From the NCBI GenBank assembly GCA_028687575.1, contig JAQTZW010000018.1, forward strand, positions 1-46,404: a DNA stretch of 46,404 nt, in the 5' to 3' direction. The position numbers and the translations under genes were made by a program. Source of the stretch: Gallionella sp. (lineage in GTDB: Bacteria; Pseudomonadota; Gammaproteobacteria; Burkholderiales; Gallionellaceae). This document shows positions 10,372-18,794 of this stretch, piece after piece (the first letter of the stretch is position 1; each line of letters begins with the position of its first letter). The notes under the pieces are model-generated. The model was not told where the DNA came from. It made no database searches and was given only the letters and a program-made list of their open reading frames with translations.

Positions 10372-11751
10372 TTATCCCTTGATCTCACTATTCGCGCAGT
10401 ACGCCACCACGCGTTCCATTTTCATAAAGCGCGAACCCTTCACCAGCACGGTGGTAGTAGCACTCAACTCCGCTTCCAGAGCAGCCTGCAACGCTTCCAG
10501 CGTTTCAAAATGCTGCGCCCCTGCGCCGAACTTATTTACCGCCTGACGGCTCAATTCGCCCAACGCATACAACTTCTCGATGCCGGCCTGGCGGGCGGTC
10601 ACACCCATCTCGGCATGGAAAGCGGCGGCGTTCTCGCCCAGTTCGCCCATATCGCCCAGCACCAACACACGCTTGCCACTTGCCTGCGCCAACACGTCAA
10701 TTGCCGCGCGCATCGAAGCCGGGTTGGCGTTATAGGTGTCATCTATCACCGTCGCGCCATTTCGTGCCGGCTTGCGCTGCAAGCGTCCAGGCACGCCGCC
10801 GAACGACTCCAGTCCTGCCACGATGCTTTCCAGCGGCACGTTCAATGCTATCGCCGCCGCCGTCGCGGCCAGCGCGTTGCGCGCATTGTGTTCGCCCGGC
10901 ACCTGCATGTCCGCCGTGAAATCCCCTGCAGGCGTCCGCACATCAAGCCTCATGCCGGCGACACTCGGCTGCCAGCCTCCCGATACGTCCGCATGATTGT
11001 TCAGCCCGAACTCCAGCAGAGAATTGACACCGGCAAGCTTGCGCCACAGCGGCGCGTAGTCATCGTCGGCGTTGATAATCGCGCTGCCGTCATGTTGCAG
11101 CCCGGTGAATATCTCACCCTTGGCGTGCGCCACCGCCTCTACCGACCCCATGCCTTCCAGATGCGCGCCGCTGGCGTTGTTGATCAAAGCCACCTCGGGT
11201 CGCGCAATCATGGTCAGGTAGTCAATCTCTCCCGGATGATTCATCCCCATCTCGATCACCGCATAGCGGTGTTGCGCGTTCAGCTGCAACAGCGTCAATG
11301 GCATGCCGATGTCATTGTTCAGATTGCCACGGGTCGCCAACACGGCCTCTGCACTACCTGCCGCCGCACGCAGAATCGCTGCCAACATTTCCTTGACCGT
11401 GGTTTTGCCGTTACTGCCGGTGACTGCCACCAGCGGGATGGCGAACTGCTTGCGCCAGTGTGCTGCCAGCTGCCCCAGCGCGATGCGCGTGTCCGCCACC
11501 AGCAACAACGGGCAGGGTGTCGCTTCGCCGTGATAGCTGTCCGCATTCACCACTGCCGCTACCGCACCCGCTGCGGCTGCCTGTGCAACAAAGTTCGCAC
11601 CATCGAATTTTTCACCGCGCAGCGCGATGTAAAGATCGCCCGCGCCCAGTTTCCGCGTGTCGGTGGATACGCCGGAAAATGCCACCTTGCCCGTCACGCC
11701 GGCCAGTCGCCCATGCAACACCTGCGCGGCTTGCGATAACTGCATCATCAT
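10372..11751 (-). CDS. murF: UDP-MurNAc-tripeptide--D-Ala-D-Ala ligase
   Basis: Last Mur ligase, attaching D-Ala-D-Ala from DdlB. 459 residues from the first of three consecutive ATG codons at 11751, 11748 and 11745; GGAGAGG lies 4, 7 or 10 bases upstream of them, so the exact start among the three is open. The first one overlaps the murE stop as ATGA. Visible: [19 protein letters not shown] loop GSNGKTT (112-118), [11 protein letters not shown] and [11 protein letters not shown]. The longer open frame upstream is a murE shadow. Confidence 0.95.
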   Translation of the reverse strand: MMMQLSQAAQVLHGRLAGVTGKVAFSGVSTDTRKLGAGDLYIALRGEKFDGANFVAQAAAAGAVAAVVNADSYHGEATPCPLLLVADTRIALGQLAAHWRKQFAIPLVAVTGSNGKTTVKEMLAAILRAAAGSAEAVLATRGNLNNDIGMPLTLLQLNAQHRYAVIEMGMNHPGEIDYLTMIARPEVALINNASGAHLEGMGSVEAVAHAKGEIFTGLQHDGSAIINADDDYAPLWRKLAGVNSLLEFGLNNHADVSGGWQPSVAGMRLDVRTPAGDFTADMQVPGEHNARNALAATAAAIALNVPLESIVAGLESFGGVPGRLQRKPARNGATVIDDTYNANPASMRAAIDVLAQASGKRVLVLGDMGELGENAAAFHAEMGVTARQAGIEKLYALGELSRQAVNKFGAGAQHFETLEALQAALEAELSATTTVLVKGSRFMKMERVVAYCANSEIKG

Positions 11752-13283
11752 TGAACCTCTCCCATGCCGATCGCCGGCTCCCGCCATTCCCGCAGCGCCT
11801 GCAGGGCGACTTCCACGTCGCTGAAATGCTGCCGGACGCCCGCGATCTCCTGATAATCTTCATGCCCCTTGCCGGCCAGCAACACCGTGTCGCCACGTCC
11901 GGCCAGCGCGATGGCGCGACCGATGGCTGCTGCACGATCAACGATGACCTCGTGGCGGCCCGCCGACATGCCGGCGACCACCTCGGCGATGATTTGCTGT
12001 GGATCTTCGCTGCGCGGGTTGTCGCTGGTGACGATGCAATGGTCGGCGTATTTTTCCGCCATCTGCCCCATCAGCGGACGCTTGCCCCGGTCGCGATCGC
12101 CGCCGCAGCCAAACACGCAGATCAGCCTGCCGGCATCGCCCATTTCACTGCGGCAGGCTTCACGCAAGGCCTGCAATACTTTTTCCAGCGCATCCGGCGT
12201 ATGCGCGTAATCCACAATCACGGCGGGCTGCCCGGCGGCACCCAGCTGCTGCATCCGGCCTGCCACCGGCGTCACGGCCCCCAGCGAACGAACTGCTGCC
12301 GCCAAGCCCACGCCACTGACCAGCAACACGCCCAGCGCGCCCAACAGATTGGCGGCATTGAACCTGCCGACCAGTGCGCTGCTCAATTCCGCATCGCCCC
12401 AACTGCTATCCACTTCCAGCCGCACACCCTGGTTGTGCACCTCCACCACGCGCCCGTGCACCTTGCGCAATCCCAGCCGATCGGCCAATCGCAGCGCGGT
12501 ATCGGTCATGCCGTAGGCGACCACTTCCACCTTGCGCTGCTGCAACTCGGCAGCCAGCTGAGCTCCGAACGCATCGTCCAGATTGATCACCGCATACTTC
12601 AGCGTGTCCCATTCCAGCAGACGGCGCTTGGCCTCGGCATAGCTTTGCATGTCGCCGTGGTAATCGAGGTGGTCGCGACTCAGGTTGGTGAGCAGCGCCA
12701 CGTCGAAACTCACCCCGTTCACCCTGCCCTGCACCAGCGCATGGGATGAGACTTCCATCGCCACTGCCTGCGCGCCCTGCTTGAGATATTCCGCCAGCAG
12801 GCCATGCACGCGGATCGCATCCGGCGTGGTATTGACCGTACTTTGCAACGTGCTGGCAAAACCGTTGCCCAGCGTACCGATCAGCGCACACTTGCGACCC
12901 GCATCGCCTAGTGCGTTGGCGATCCAGTGGCTGGTTGATGTCTTGCCGTTGGTGCCGGTCACCCCCACCATCCACAATTTTTGCGAAGGCCCGCCGTAGA
13001 CGATGTCAGCCAACACCCCCGCCTTGTCGCGCAGCCCTGCCACGGCAAAATTGGGAAGCTTCCAGTCGGACGACCATTCACCTTCCAGTGCTTCCCAGAT
13101 CACCGCATTCGCGCCGTTGGCTATCGCCTGAGCGATGAAACGCCGCCCGTCGGTCTGCTCGCCGGGATAGGCGACAAAAGTATCGCCGCGACGCACCGCG
13201 CGGCTGTCTGTTTGCAGATGCGTAACCGGTGCTGGCAGCATGCGCAACTGATTGGTCAACGACTGTTTCAGCACGGAATTCAT
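11748..13283 (-). CDS. murE: UDP-MurNAc-dipeptide--meso-diaminopimelate ligase
   Basis: Third Mur ligase. 511 residues. Visible: TDSRAVRRGDTFVA, ATP loop GTNGKTSTS (110-118), LSRDHLDYHGDM, FNAANLLGAL and FGCGGDRDRGKRPLM. The substrate motif reads DNPR (421-424), the signature of enzymes that add meso-diaminopimelate instead of lysine, so the cell makes the usual Gram-negative peptide. ATGA overlap with the ftsI stop at the start, and with murF at the end. Confidence 0.97.
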   Translation of the reverse strand: MNSVLKQSLTNQLRMLPAPVTHLQTDSRAVRRGDTFVAYPGEQTDGRRFIAQAIANGANAVIWEALEGEWSSDWKLPNFAVAGLRDKAGVLADIVYGGPSQKLWMVGVTGTNGKTSTSHWIANALGDAGRKCALIGTLGNGFASTLQSTVNTTPDAIRVHGLLAEYLKQGAQAVAMEVSSHALVQGRVNGVSFDVALLTNLSRDHLDYHGDMQSYAEAKRRLLEWDTLKYAVINLDDAFGAQLAAELQQRKVEVVAYGMTDTALRLADRLGLRKVHGRVVEVHNQGVRLEVDSSWGDAELSSALVGRFNAANLLGALGVLLVSGVGLAAAVRSLGAVTPVAGRMQQLGAAGQPAVIVDYAHTPDALEKVLQALREACRSEMGDAGRLICVFGCGGDRDRGKRPLMGQMAEKYADHCIVTSDNPRSEDPQQIIAEVVAGMSAGRHEVIVDRAAAIGRAIALAGRGDTVLLAGKGHEDYQEIAGVRQHFSDVEVALQALREWREPAIGMGEVQ

Positions 13284-15040
13284 ACTTCCTCCCGGCTGCT
13301 GTCGGCATCTGTCGGCGGCACGATCACATTGTCCAGCGGCGCGTCATTGGGCACGTTGTACATGCGCAAGGTCTCGCCCGCGATCTGACTGAACACCGGC
13401 GCTGCCACCAAACCGCCGTAGTACTGCCCCCCTTCAGGCTCGTCTATCATCACTGCGACAATCACGCGCGGCTTGGATACCGGCGCAAAACCCACGAAAG
13501 AAGCAACATAGCGATTGCTGTAATGATGACCTTCCAGCTTGTGCGCCGTGCCAGTCTTACCCGCGACGCGATAGCCTGCGATCTGCGCCATGGGCGCTGT
13601 GCCGCCCGGCAACACTACAGACTCCAGCATCGCGCGCATTTCGCCCACCGTCTTTTCGGAAAACACCCGCTTGCCAACCGCCGGCGCATCCAGCTTGACC
13701 AGCGACACCGGCTTGATATCCCCATCGCCAGCGAAGGCCGTATAAGCGCGCGTCAGCTGCAATAAATTGACTGAAATTCCGTGCCCATAAGACATGGTGG
13801 CTTGTTCGATAGGCTTCCAGGTATGCGCATCACGTAACATGCCAATTGCTTCTCCCGGAAAATTACTGCCGGTGTGCGCGCCGAATCCCGCATCACTGAA
13901 CGTCTGCCATAGCACACTGGGTTCCAGTGACAACGCAATCTTGGAGGCACCCACGTTGCTGGATTTCTGTATCACCTGCGCGACTGTCAGGAACGGTTCG
14001 GGATGCGTGTCGTGTATCTTCTTGTTGGCAATCGTCAACACACCGTTTTCGGTATTGATGACGGTATCCGGCTTTACTTTGCCGGTCTCCAGCGCGGTCG
14101 CTACAGTGAACGGCTTCATCGTAGAGCCCGGCTCGAACATATCCGCTACCGCGCGGTTGCGCATCTGTTCCGGCGTGAGCTGCGCGCGATTGTTCGGGTT
14201 GTAACTAGGGTAGTTGGCCAGCGCGAGTACCTCTCCGCTGCGCGCATCCAGCACCACCACAGCGCCCGCTTTCGCCTTGTTTTTCTGCACCGCCAGTTTC
14301 AATTCGCGGTACGCCAAATGCTGAACCCGCAAATCCAGACTGAGCATGATGTCGGCACCCGGCTTGGGAGGCTGCAGGCTGCCGGCATCCTCGACCATAT
14401 GACCGCGCCTGTCCTTGATGACACGCTGGCTGCCCGGCTTGCCTGCCAAGTCGCCCTGCAACGCCAACTCCAGCCCCTCTTGACCGTTATCATCCTGCCC
14501 GGTGAATCCCAAGGTCTGGGCGATTTCTTCGCCAGCCGGGTAATAGCGGCGATATTCTCGTTTCAGCGAGATGCCAGCCAGATTCAGGCCACTCACTTCG
14601 CTTGCCTGATCTGGCGGAAGTTGACGCTTCAGATAGACGAAATCGCGTGTCGTGTCTGCAAGACGGTCGTGCACTTCGCTCACACGCATGGACAGCAACT
14701 GCGCCAGCTTGACAAGCTGCTGCTCATCCATCTTGGCATCCTTGAGGTCACCCATCTTGATGACGGACGGACTGGCCCACACTGACTCGACTGGCGTGCT
14801 GACTGCCAGCGGCTCACCATTGCGGTCAGTCAACATGCCTCGGTGGGCGCTGACCTCCACGACGCGGCTGTAGCGCTGATTACCCTTTTCCTGAAGGAAC
14901 TCGTCATGGATGCCCTGCAAATAGAAGGCGCGCACCAGCAAGCCAGCCAGCGCCAACAGGATCAATGCAAACAGCAGGGACGCGCGCCATCCCGGCAATT
15001 TTGCCGCCGACTGATCTGCCTCACTGGCCGTGTAGTTCAT
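13280..15040 (-). CDS. ftsI: Septal peptidoglycan transpeptidase FtsI (PBP3)
   Basis: Class B penicillin-binding protein that cross-links septal peptidoglycan, partner of FtsW. 586 residues. Visible: cytoplasmic N-terminus, one membrane segment (about 21-40), the non-catalytic dimer domain with RGMLTDRNGEPLAVS, then the transpeptidase domain with nucleophile Ser306 in STMK (306-309), SSN (360-362) and KTGT (495-498). The ATG at 15040 overlaps the ftsL stop as ATGA. Confidence 0.97.
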   Translation of the reverse strand: MNYTASEADQSAAKLPGWRASLLFALILLALAGLLVRAFYLQGIHDEFLQEKGNQRYSRVVEVSAHRGMLTDRNGEPLAVSTPVESVWASPSVIKMGDLKDAKMDEQQLVKLAQLLSMRVSEVHDRLADTTRDFVYLKRQLPPDQASEVSGLNLAGISLKREYRRYYPAGEEIAQTLGFTGQDDNGQEGLELALQGDLAGKPGSQRVIKDRRGHMVEDAGSLQPPKPGADIMLSLDLRVQHLAYRELKLAVQKNKAKAGAVVVLDARSGEVLALANYPSYNPNNRAQLTPEQMRNRAVADMFEPGSTMKPFTVATALETGKVKPDTVINTENGVLTIANKKIHDTHPEPFLTVAQVIQKSSNVGASKIALSLEPSVLWQTFSDAGFGAHTGSNFPGEAIGMLRDAHTWKPIEQATMSYGHGISVNLLQLTRAYTAFAGDGDIKPVSLVKLDAPAVGKRVFSEKTVGEMRAMLESVVLPGGTAPMAQIAGYRVAGKTGTAHKLEGHHYSNRYVASFVGFAPVSKPRVIVAVMIDEPEGGQYYGGLVAAPVFSQIAGETLRMYNVPNDAPLDNVIVPPTDADSSREEV

Positions 15041-15333
15041 GGATGCCCCACCTTGCCCACCGTTTCAACCCGAATGAACCGTACCTGTTCTTTTTGCGGC
15101 AGCCTCATCTGCAGACGCGCCGTCGCAATGCTTTCCACCCGCGCCGGAGCTGCCCAAGTGCTCTGCTCCAACTGCAACTGCCCCCACTCGACCTCCATCT
15201 GGCGGGCATGCTCCTTTTCCTGCTGCATAGCCAAATACAACTTGCGCGCCTTGTGTTGCGAGGTGACCACACTTAACGCCCCCGCCACCACCAGCACCAG
15301 CAACAGCACGTTCAACCAGCCGCTACGCCGCAT
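15037..15333 (-). CDS. ftsL: Cell division protein FtsL
   Basis: Small bitopic divisome protein that forms a complex with FtsB and FtsQ and activates FtsW/FtsI. 98 residues from ATG 15333 (GGAG 7 bases upstream); a GTG one codon earlier is less well placed. Visible: charged start MRRSGW, membrane segment (about 7-24), then a coiled-coil stretch rich in Gln/Glu (about 28-55), ending with a less conserved tail. Identification rests on size, topology and its place between rsmH and ftsI, since FtsL sequence is poorly conserved. Confidence 0.9.
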   Translation of the reverse strand: MRRSGWLNVLLLVLVVAGALSVVTSQHKARKLYLAMQQEKEHARQMEVEWGQLQLEQSTWAAPARVESIATARLQMRLPQKEQVRFIRVETVGKVGHP

Positions 15334-16258
15334 CACTGCGCTCCGCCACTCGCATCACCGCACTGCGCGCACGGGGATTTGCCTGCAACTCCGCCTCGCT
15401 GGCCCGCACCGCCTTGCCTATCACCCTCAACTTACCCTGCGGCACCTCGCTGGCACGTATCGGCACGTTGCGCGGCAACTTATCCGCATCACTCATCTCG
15501 CGCAGGTAGTGCTTGACCATGCGGTCTTCCAGCGAATGGAAACTGATCACCGTCAATCGTCCGCCCGTTTTCAGCCGCGCGACACACGCCGGCAGAATCT
15601 GCTCAAGCTCTTCGAGTTCCTGGTTGATATAAATCCGTAAAGCCTGAAAGGTGCGTGTCGCCGGGTTTTTGCCTGGCTCGCGGGTGCGCACCGCCTTGCC
15701 AACCAATTCGACGAGCTGCGCCGTGGTCTCGATGGGCTCAACCGCCCGCGCAGTAACAATCGCTCTTGCAACCTGCTTAGCAAACCGTTCTTCGCCGTAC
15801 TCACGTATCACCTCCGTCAATAATCCTTCGTCCGCCGTTGCCAGCCACTGTGCGGCAGTCAAACCACGGGTCGTGTCCATACGCATATCCAGCGGCGCAT
15901 CAAAGCGAAAGCTAAAGCCGCGTTCGCCCTCATCCAACTGCGGCGACGACACGCCCAGATCGAGCAGCACGCCATCCACACGCGCTATCCCCAGACCATC
16001 CAGCACCGCCTCCAGATTTGCGAAACCGCTATGCACCAGACAGAAACGCCCATCCACCCACTGGCTGCCGCTGGCGATGGCTGCAGGATCCTTATCCAGT
16101 GCAATCAACCTGCCACTTTCACCCAATTTCTCAAGAATCAATGCACTATGGCCGCCGCGCCCGAACGTGCCGTCCACATAGATGCCATCCGGCCTGATTG
16201 CCAGCGCCTCGACCGCCTCATGCAGCAAGACTGTGGCGTGACTCAACGCCCCGCTCAT
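15323..16258 (-). CDS. rsmH: 16S rRNA (cytosine1402-N4)-methyltransferase
   Basis: SAM-dependent enzyme (formerly MraW) that methylates N4 of C1402 in the 16S rRNA decoding centre. 311 residues from ATG 16258, which overlaps the mraZ stop as ATGA; the frame open above that is a mraZ shadow. Visible: [13 protein letters not shown] at the start, SAM motif [10 protein letters not shown] (28-37), [20 protein letters not shown], and near the end [17 protein letters not shown]. The tail overlaps the ftsL start by 11 bases. Confidence 0.96.
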   Translation of the reverse strand: MSGALSHATVLLHEAVEALAIRPDGIYVDGTFGRGGHSALILEKLGESGRLIALDKDPAAIASGSQWVDGRFCLVHSGFANLEAVLDGLGIARVDGVLLDLGVSSPQLDEGERGFSFRFDAPLDMRMDTTRGLTAAQWLATADEGLLTEVIREYGEERFAKQVARAIVTARAVEPIETTAQLVELVGKAVRTREPGKNPATRTFQALRIYINQELEELEQILPACVARLKTGGRLTVISFHSLEDRMVKHYLREMSDADKLPRNVPIRASEVPQGKLRVIGKAVRASEAELQANPRARSAVMRVAERSDAA

Positions 16259-16701
16259 AGCGAAAAACCTTCCAGCTCGGGCGGCAACGCCCCGCCGATG
16301 AATGCTAGCGCCGCCTTCTGCTGCGCCTGCCACCTTGCCTCATCCCACACTTCAAACTTGCCGCCCTGTCCGACCAGCATCACGCGCTTGTCCAGCGCGG
16401 CATGGCTGCGCAACACCGGCGAAATCAGCACCCGACCGGCGTTATCCATCACCAACTCTTCGGCGTGACCCACTAGCAGGCGCTGCAAAGCGCGCATCTG
16501 TGGATTGAAGGCAGAAAGTTTGAGCAAGCTGTCGCGAATCGGCTCCCATGCGGGTTGCGGGTAAAGCAACAGGCAGCCGTCGGCATCGGCGGTCAACACC
16601 AGATTTCCTGCGCAGGTATTCAGCAGCTCGTCACGATACCTGGCCGGTATCGCAAGCCTGCCTTTGCCATCCAGATTAAGTTGCGCCGCGCCCTGAAACA
16701 T
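16255..16701 (-). CDS. mraZ: Transcriptional regulator MraZ
   Basis: Ring-forming DNA-binding protein of the SpoVT/AbrB fold that represses its own dcw promoter in the bacteria where it has been studied. 148 residues with the tandem double-domain layout: first half starts [26 protein letters not shown], second half has [18 protein letters not shown] [20 protein letters not shown]. First gene of the operon; the predicted operator boxes lie directly upstream of its ATG. Confidence 0.95.
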   Translation of the reverse strand: MFQGAAQLNLDGKGRLAIPARYRDELLNTCAGNLVLTADADGCLLLYPQPAWEPIRDSLLKLSAFNPQMRALQRLLVGHAEELVMDNAGRVLISPVLRSHAALDKRVMLVGQGGKFEVWDEARWQAQQKAALAFIGGALPPELEGFSL

Positions 16702-16709
16702 TCAGATAC

Positions 16710-16744
16710 CCCACAAATACCCACTTTTTACCACTTAAACCCAC
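16710..16744 (-). promoter_or_regulatory. Four MraZ-binding boxes upstream of mraZ
   Basis: Read on the minus strand there are four direct repeats, GTGGG (16740-16744), GTGGT (16730-16734), GTGGG (16720-16724) and GTGGG (16710-16714), each separated by exactly five bases, hence one per helical turn. This is the published style of MraZ site (TGGGN boxes with 5-base spacers in the 5' region of mraZ). The distal box overlaps the -10 hexamer, so MraZ bound here should block the promoter. Position and spacing are seen; binding is inferred. Confidence 0.88.
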
Positions 16745-16771
16745 TATATTAAAAAAAACATGGCCGGTCAA
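16743..16771 (-). promoter_or_regulatory. Sigma70 promoter of the dcw operon
   Basis: On the minus strand TTGACC (16766-16771) and TATAGT (16743-16748) are separated by 17 bases, with a run of eight T in the spacer. Transcription would start about 30 bases before the mraZ ATG, inside the MraZ box array. No other promoter as good was noticed inside the operon, so this is probably the main one. Confidence 0.8.
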
Positions 16772-17248
16772 GCCGAAAACCGATTTTTTTCTTTTAAGAC
16801 AAAGAGTTAGAGGCGAAAGTTAAGAAAAGGCAAATATGCTTAAAAAGCAATGAATTGGAGAAATAAGCTAAAGTTGTTTGTAACGGGAAGGGGGGGGTCA
16901 TCGCCTGAATCACACCCCAGGCAAGCGGGGAGAATATCCAACAGATTTTTATATTCACCGGGCCATCTTTTCCGCAAAAAATAGTTTTCCAACGGCCAAG
17001 AAAACTCACGATTACAGTGAGATGGGCTTCGATAGCCCATTAATACAGAGGGGCATTCTTCAGCAGCAAGGTCTGCACTTAACACAGGGCAACAAGTCTC
17101 TCAGTCAACATCCGGTTGAGCGATTCATTGCTCATCAATAGGGGAAACTGGTAGCATGAACCGCATACCTTGCAAGACAAAAGATCGGGGGAAGGTCAAC
17201 TTTCTCTATTAGATTCATTAATCTGTAAGATTTTGGGCAATTCAACAC
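16772..17248. other. Non-coding gap between the divergent mraZ and zwf genes
   Basis: About 480 bases with no gene I can support. It is AT-richer than the genes on the dcw side. Seen: a run of eight G near 16890-16900, a hairpin ATGGGCT/AGCCCAT (17022-17040), and an inverted pair TGAGC/GCTCA (17117-17134) that might be an operator. Neither hairpin has a following T run, so neither looks like a terminator. No convincing promoter or ribosome site for zwf was found. A 71-codon open frame here on the minus strand has no ribosome site and no recognisable features. Confidence 0.5.
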
Positions 17249-18763
17249 ATGACAAATAACGCCAGTCTGCGCGACACGCAATTCGTACTCTTTGGTGCAA
17301 ATGGCGATCTCTCCTGGCGCTTGATTGTGCCAGCGTTATTTGATCTTTTTTGGACCGGGCAATTGCCTGAACGATTCATACTCCAGGGTGTTGATCGGAC
17401 TACCACCGATGCAACGGCTCTTGCGGCACACTATTTACTAGGCGTTGCGCAACATTCACGGCACGGCACGCCTGATGAAGCAACATGGCAAAAATTTGCA
17501 AACAAGATTCGCTACATCCAAGCCGATATCAGCGACGCAACTAGCTATGCCCATTTGCATGAAGTGCTCACTTCATGTGATACCGACTGGGGTTGCCCAA
17601 CGGAGAAAATATTTTACCTGGCAATACCGCCCTTTTTGTTTGACACCGTCGTTAGTGGCCTAGGAAACGCTGGACATGCACAAGATCGCGAGCATGTTCG
17701 TATCGTTGTAGAAAAACCTTTGGGACACGATTTGGAAACTTTTCGCCAGATCAACAATGTACTGACGCGTTATTTCAACGAGCAGCAGATATTTCGCATC
17801 GACCACTTCCTCGGCAAAGAAACTGTCCAAAATATACTGGCCATGCGCTTTGCCAACCCGATCTTTGAACCTATCTGGAATCGTGGCTATGTGGATCATG
17901 TGACCATCACCGTGGCAGAGACACTAGGGGTTGAGAAGCGCGGCATCTACTACGAACAGGCAGGCGCATTGCGCGACATGGTGCAAAATCATTTATTCCA
18001 ACTACTGTGCTTGGTCGCAATGGAACCCCCGGTTTCTTACGATGCTGACGATATACGCAATAAAAAAGTAGATGTGCTACATGCGTTGCGTCCCATCACC
18101 AGCGAGAACTTGTCTGATTATGCTGCGAGAGGCCAATATGATGAAGGTTGGATAGCAGGTACACACATGACAGGTTATCGCAACGAGCCGGATGTGGATT
18201 CTCGTTCCAATACAGAAACCTACGCCGCATTAAAACTCTACGTAGACAACTGGCGCTGGCAAGGTGTGCCATTTTATCTACGTACTGGCAAACGCATGGC
18301 AGCAGCCGTTTCTGAAATATCCATACGATTCCGCGACGTTCCTCACCACGCTTTCCCAGCCTCTGCGGGTTTAAATACGCAACCCGTCAGACTGGTAATC
18401 CAGATAAATCCCGAGCAAGGCATCGTACTCAAATTCATGGCCAAAGTTCCCGGCTCCGAATTACGCTTGCAACCCGTAGACATGCGCTTCAGCTACCAAG
18501 AGGCCTTTCAGACCGAATCGCCGACTGCATATGAGACTTTGTTGCGAGATGTTCTGGCCAGTAATGCCACTTTGTTTATGCGTGCCGATCAGGTCGAAAT
18601 GGCATGGAAATTTTTGACACCTATACTTGAAACTTGGAAAAACGAGCCCGCACTGGATTTCCCCAATTATGCTGCGGGATCTTGGGGGCCAGAGTCAGCA
18701 GAGTCGCTACTTGCCGCTGATGGCAATCGCTGGCTAATTCCCACACTCAAAAAACCTTCCTAG
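17249..18763 (+). CDS. zwf: Glucose-6-phosphate 1-dehydrogenase
   Basis: Oxidises glucose-6-phosphate to 6-phosphogluconolactone, the entry to the oxidative pentose-phosphate path. 504 residues. Visible: nucleotide loop FGANGDL, EKPLGHD, active-site RIDHFLGKE, MVQNH with the second catalytic histidine region, and RTGKRM near the C-terminal half. Odd: the loop reads GDLSWRLIVPAL where most enzymes have GDL(A/T)(K/R)RKL(L/Y)PAL, so the conserved lysine of that loop (Lys21 in the Leuconostoc enzyme) is Trp here. The rest of the active site is intact, so I still call it a dehydrogenase, possibly with altered kinetics. First of a four-gene cassette; its ribosome site is weak. Confidence 0.93.
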   Translation: MTNNASLRDTQFVLFGANGDLSWRLIVPALFDLFWTGQLPERFILQGVDRTTTDATALAAHYLLGVAQHSRHGTPDEATWQKFANKIRYIQADISDATSYAHLHEVLTSCDTDWGCPTEKIFYLAIPPFLFDTVVSGLGNAGHAQDREHVRIVVEKPLGHDLETFRQINNVLTRYFNEQQIFRIDHFLGKETVQNILAMRFANPIFEPIWNRGYVDHVTITVAETLGVEKRGIYYEQAGALRDMVQNHLFQLLCLVAMEPPVSYDADDIRNKKVDVLHALRPITSENLSDYAARGQYDEGWIAGTHMTGYRNEPDVDSRSNTETYAALKLYVDNWRWQGVPFYLRTGKRMAAAVSEISIRFRDVPHHAFPASAGLNTQPVRLVIQINPEQGIVLKFMAKVPGSELRLQPVDMRFSYQEAFQTESPTAYETLLRDVLASNATLFMRADQVEMAWKFLTPILETWKNEPALDFPNYAAGSWGPESAESLLAADGNRWLIPTLKKPS

Positions 18764-18794
18764 TCGCATAATCTCTACATACAAGAGGGATTCC

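Noticed and set aside
16794..17009. 71-codon minus-strand open frame in the mraZ-zwf gap
   Set aside because: No ribosome site, no domain, and AT-rich composition that gives chance frames.
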